Source: Actinernus sp. WN-2022
Taxonomy: Eukaryota; Cnidaria; Anthozoa; Actiniaria; Actinernidae
Length of the DNA stretch: 64,000 bases
Reading direction: 5' to 3'
Assembly: GCA_030867875.1 (NCBI GenBank)
Contig: JAOWCC010001589.1
Location: 86,389,537 to 86,453,536, forward strand
The position numbers and the translations under genes were made by a program. This document shows positions 55,102 to 61,100 of this stretch, piece by piece; the first letter of the stretch is position 1; each line of letters starts with the position of its first letter. Under the pieces are notes generated by a model, which did not search any database, was not told the origin of the DNA, and worked only from the letters and a program-made list of their open reading frames with translations.

Positions 55102-58100
55102 CCATCAATCCATAGAACTTACACACTTGACTTAAAGTGCCAATGAAATGAAAAAATCGATCCCGTTTTTATTTTATTTTATTAAATTCTAGGTTTCTCT
55201 TAGTCATTTCGTGCAATTAAAAATTAATATGGAGAGCGTGAAGATAATTTTATTTCGTATCGAAGTCAGGCATAATTGCCATAATCAGGCGACCATTTTT
55301 ATGCCGTTAAAGATATGGTAATCATATGCGTGACGTCACTAGGTCTGCGCATTTATATTCGTCGCCATTAATACTAGAAAATAAGTGCATTTTTGGCCAG
55401 TTTTCAATTTAAATATGTAATACTTTGAGAAACCTTGAAGATGACCATAATTTTAATAATATAAGCCTTGCAGTCGGCTTTGTGAATATAAATGCAGACC
55501 TAGTGACGTCACGCATGTGATTAGCATATCTTTAACGGCATAAAAATGGTCGCCTGATTATGGCAATTATGCCTGACTTCGATACGAAATAAAATTATCT
55601 TCGCGCTCTCCATATTAATTTTTAATTGCACAAAATGACTAAGAGAAACCTAGAATTTAATAAAATAAAATAAAAACAGGATCAATATTTTCATTTCATT
55701 GGCACTTTAAGTACTTACTTAAAGTACTTATGTAAGGGACCAAGCCCCTAATATAATTATACCTGTACATGTATATTGATGTGAAATACATCCAGGATGA
55801 ATAAATACACTTGAATATATAACTGGACTAGTTATTTATATAGTAAATTGTCATAAAATTAAACACTGAACTGTTTGTGAGCCAGAACCACAATGAACTG
55901 ACTCTGTCTCTTGACAGTTTATATAACCCTAATTATCATAACACTGGCCCTCCAGGCCCTCTCGTCCACATAGGAAATTATTTATCTTTGCACTACCAAT
56001 TCATTGCATTTCCTATAGTTCCCTCGAGTCCCTGAAATATACCACAGCAACACTTTGCGGTGACGGGTCCAGGCCTCCACATTGCACAAGCATAGGTGAG
56101 GGTACTAGTTCAATGACTGTTTTAGCTCTGGATACAAACATAGGGCACTGCCGTAATCCCTAATGTACCCATTCCAGGACATACATATAGAACTTTTCCA
56201 ACCCCCATGACTGATATCAATTTGTCAGACACTCCCTCCTTCGAGCCTGCTGAGGCTCCACCGGAACTGTGGCTCTGGGTTCAGCCCGATTGAAGCAACA
56301 CCCTCAGGACTAGTGTCCTTGCCCTTGCGTAAGTAAAAAGATACATTTTGCTTGGAACTCCAGCCAGTGATGTCTTTGAATAATAGCCCATCTGAGGTAT
56401 TAGCCCAGTAAGAACCCCCTTGTCAGGCCAACTGGGCAAGTCAACAGTCCAGACTAAGCAATATTCAAAAATTGCCCACAGTGGAACTGATCATTCAGCC
56501 AGATACCTTCCATAAGTAGGGAGACCATAACATAGCCCCGTACATGTAACATTATATATCTTGTAACCTTGCACCAGGCTAAGAAAGCCATTGAGCAATA
56601 ACAGCAACCTATGCCTCCACCATAATAGTTCCCAGAAGTACATATACCATAACGGTAGCCCCACACATGTACAGTACTATAATTTGTTCCATAACGGTAG
56701 TCCCATACAGTAATCTCCTTCCATTCGTACCATAACAGTAGTCCCATACGGTAATCTCCTTTAATTTGATCATAATGGTAGACCATACAGTAATCTCGTC
56801 GAATTTGTGCCATAACTGTAGTCCCATACAGTAATCCCATTGGATTTGTACCATAACATGTAGAGTAGTCCGATACAGTAATCTTCTTGAATTTGTACCA
56901 TAACTGTAGTCCCATATGGTAATCCCATTGGATTTGCACTATAACTGGCAACATGTAGTCTCATACAGTAATACCATAACGGTGGTCCCATACAGTAATC
57001 CCATTGGATTTGTACCATAACAGTAGTCTCATAAAGTAATCCCATTGGATTTGTGCCATAACGTAACGGTAGTCCCATACAGTAATCCCATTGGATTTGT
57101 ACTATAACTGTAGTCCCATATGGTAATCCATTGGATTTGTAGCTTAACTGTAGACCCATACAGTAATCCCCTTGGATTTGTACCATAATGGTAGTCTCAT
57201 ACAGTAATCCCATTGGATTTGTACCATAACTGTAGTCTTATACAGTAATCCACTTGGATTTGTACCGTAACGGTATAAGTCCTATTCAGTAATCCCAATG
57301 GATTTGTACCATATAACAGTAGTCCCATACAGTAATCCCATTGGATTTGTACCATAATGGTAGTCTCATACAGTATTCCCATGGATTTGTACCATATAAC
57401 AGTAGTCTCATACAGTAATCCCATTGGATTTGTACTATAACTGTAGTGTCATGCAGTAATCCTCTTGGATGTGTACCATAACTGCAGTCTCATACAGTAA
57501 TCCCCTTGGGTGTGTACCATAATGGTAGTCTCATACAATAATCCCATAGGATTTGTACCCTACCGGTAGTCCCATTGGATTTGTACCATAAAGGTAGTCC
57601 CATATGGTAATCCCATTGGATTTGTACCAATGGTAATCCCATACAGTAATCTCCTTGAATTTGTACCATAACTGTAGTCCCATTACAGTAATCCCATTGG
57701 ATTTGTACCATAACAGTAGTCTCATACAGTAATCCCATTGGATTTGTACCATAACGGTAATCCCATAACGGGAGTCCCATTTGTACCATAATGGTAGTCC
57801 CATAACGGGAGTCTCAACAGTTTGTACCACAATGGTAATCTTGTACAGTAATTGCATTGGATTTGCACTATAACTGGCAACATGTAGTCTCATACAGTAA
57901 TACCATAACGGTGGTCCCATACAGTAATCCCATTGGATTTGTACCATAACAGTAGTCTCATAAAGTAATCCCATTGGATTTGTGCCATAACGTAACGGTA
58001 GTCCCATACAGTAATCCCATTGGATTTGTACTATAACTGTAGTCCCATATGGTAATCCATTGGATTTGTAGCTTAACTGTAGACCCATACAGTAATCCCC

Positions 58101-61100
58101 TTGGATTTGTACCATAATGGTAGTCTCATACAGTAATCCCATTGGATTTGTACCATAACTGTAGTCTTATACAGTAATCCACTTGGATTTGTACCGTAAC
58201 GGTATAAGTCCTATTCAGTAATCCCAATGGATTTGTACCATATAACAGTAGTCCCATACAGTAATCCCATTGGATTTGTACCATAATGGTAGTCTCATAC
58301 AGTATTCCCATGGATTTGTACCATATAACAGTAGTCTCATACAGTAATCCCATTGGATTTGTACTATAACTGTAGTGTCATGCAGTAATCCTCTTGGATG
58401 TGTACCATAACTGCAGTCTCATACAGTAATCCCCTTGGGTGTGTACCATAATGGTAGTCTCATACAATAATCCCATAGGATTTGTACCCTACCGGTAGTC
58501 CCATTGGATTTGTACCATAAAGGTAGTCCCACACAGTATATCCCATTGGATTTGTACCATAACGGTAGACCCACACAGTAATCCCCTTTGGTTTGTACCG
58601 TAATGGTAGTCTCATAAAATAATCCCATTGGAGTTGTACCCTAACGGTAGCCCCATTGGATTTGTAAAGTAACAGTAGTCCTATTCAATAATCCCATTGG
58701 ATTTGTACCATAACTGTAGTTTCATACAGTAATCCCATTGGATTTGTACTATAACTGTAGTCCCATACAGTAATCTCCACCTGTGGGGTCATGAGATGAG
58801 CAACCGTTGTATTTTGTTTTTCACTGATAATGATGCAATTGTCCATGTCATTAACAAGCAATCATATGTGACCTCTCACAGGAAAACGTACACTAACGGA
58901 TATCCGTTAAACGGGCAAAAATTAACGGCTAATGAACAGATAGCAAATGCTTTTACAGAGCGTTCAAACGGTTTAGTTAACCGTTCTAATGGGCAAGCTA
59001 AAATTTCTAACGGGTTTACCAAAGCATTCTAACGGGCAAGCCAACGGTTCTAACGGCAAGCTAAAATTTCTAACGGTTTACCAAAGCATTCTAACGGGCA
59101 AGCCAACTGCTCTAACGGGCAAGCTAAAATTTCTAACGGTTTACCAAAGCGTTCTAATGGGAAAGCTAACGTTTCTAACAGTTTACCTGAACGTTCTAAC
59201 GGATGGTCTTAACTATCTAACGTTTATCAAAACATTCTAACGGATGATCTTAGCTATCTAACGGCTTATCAAAACGTTCTAACGGATGGTCTTGGCTATC
59301 AAACGGAATACCAAAACGTTCTAACGGATGGTCTTGGCTATCAAACGGTTTACAAAACGTTCTAACGGATCAGGTCTTGACCATCACTAAAAATAATTAT
59401 GGTTAGCTAAACATTCTGTCATTGTTTTTTTACAGCAGGCTTGCACTTGATTTTGATTGTTCGTCGGATAATATGGCGTCTCAGGCTTTGTTTCAGGTGA
59501 TCGAAGGGTCGCCAAATGAAAGGATTGCGTTACTAAACACCACCATCCTGCTAGTTCGGTATTTATATTTCACCGCATAAACTTTACCTCTTAATAGATT
59601 CGTCACTGTCAATTCTTCAGTATTTTGTTGACATCAAGAAGCTACAATGATTTGCATGAAGACGGATTGTCTGGTTTTTGACACACAACACCGGCGGAGT
59701 GCTGTGAAGTTCTTTAATAGTAAGTTTAATACCGCTTCTCAGCTTTACCAGTTTGCCGCTGCGAAGGACACTACATATCGGAGTTCTCGCGCCGTTCGGA
59801 GTCTTTGTTTCTTTTGGTAATGAAATATCTGTGTGATCCGGGATTAGAATCCGATCTTGGATTCTCCCAAAGAAACGCAGCCGCTGATGTCATGTCTTCG
59901 ATTCAATGCTAATTTGCATATTATCACACTTTGTTTACAACTGGTCTTACAGTTAATTTCACAAAACTTTGGCCGTGTGGATTGCCAAGTTCGTTTGGAA
60001 CATGGGAAGTATGTTCCAAAGTACGCAAATTACTTTTGTATCTGTCAATCAAATTGTGATCTTCCAACTCGAGGTGAAGTTCAATCCCATTTTATTATGG
60101 AATATTCTTCGTAACCCGGTTCACAAGCACTACTGTAGTACAAACTAAAAGGCTGGATGGGAAATTAGACGATGATACATTTTACTGAAATTATAAAATG
60201 GGATCGAACTTCACCGCCAAGTTCTCAACTTGTTGTGAAGTGCTGACTGAAGTTCCAAAGTCACAATGTGACTTTTGTGCGGGAAGTGGACTAATTAAAC
60301 AAAAATATGTCACTCACTTGTCTCTCATTTGATCATTTGCAACAAATGTCTAGCCATGTTGAGCATGTGTGAAACTTTCTCTGCGTTCGTTTATGTTTGA
60401 AACCTAGATGGCGGGCCAAGCCTTTGCAATTCATCGGCAAACTAATTAGTTTCAACCTTGATGTTGAGAGCCTTTGATGTCTTCTACCATCGTGAAACTC
60501 AGAGTAGATCAAGAAACAGTTGGTGTCTTGTATCTCTCATAATTCTGAGAAAGCGACATTTCTATGATTTAGCGCGTAGTGCAAAGGAAAATATAGCTGA
60601 AAAGTTTTTCCTCACGCAGTTACCTCGTGCACAAAATTTGACTTGTAGCCGTAATGGGTGATCGTTGAAACTATCGAATGAATGTTTTGATCTAACGCCG
60701 TATAAAACGGGTGAATGTTTCAATCTAACAGCAGTAACGGATGAATGTTTTGATCTAACAGGTGATCGTTGAAACTAACGGATGAATGTTTTGATCTAAC
60801 GCCGTATAAAACAGGTGAATGTTTCGATCTAACGGCAGTAACGGATGAATGTTTTGATCAACGGCATGGACAACATTTCTAACGGTTGTTCTAACACTTC
60901 TAACAATTTTTCAAACCATTTCAATGGATGACGAACGGTCTGGTCCGTTTAACGGATATCCGTTAGTGTACGTTTTCCTGTGAGAGGTCACATATAAGGA
61001 CAAGGCCTTGATGTTTTTTGTTCGAAAACTGGTGTTGATTTGCTTACAATATAACATTGTCATCTGTCTTGATTAGCCTAGTGGTTATTACAGATGACAT

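Noticed and set aside
56454..58628. Long overlapping minus-strand open frames up to 203 residues
   Set aside because: They translate a 40-48-bp minisatellite in several frames and have no start context or splice logic.
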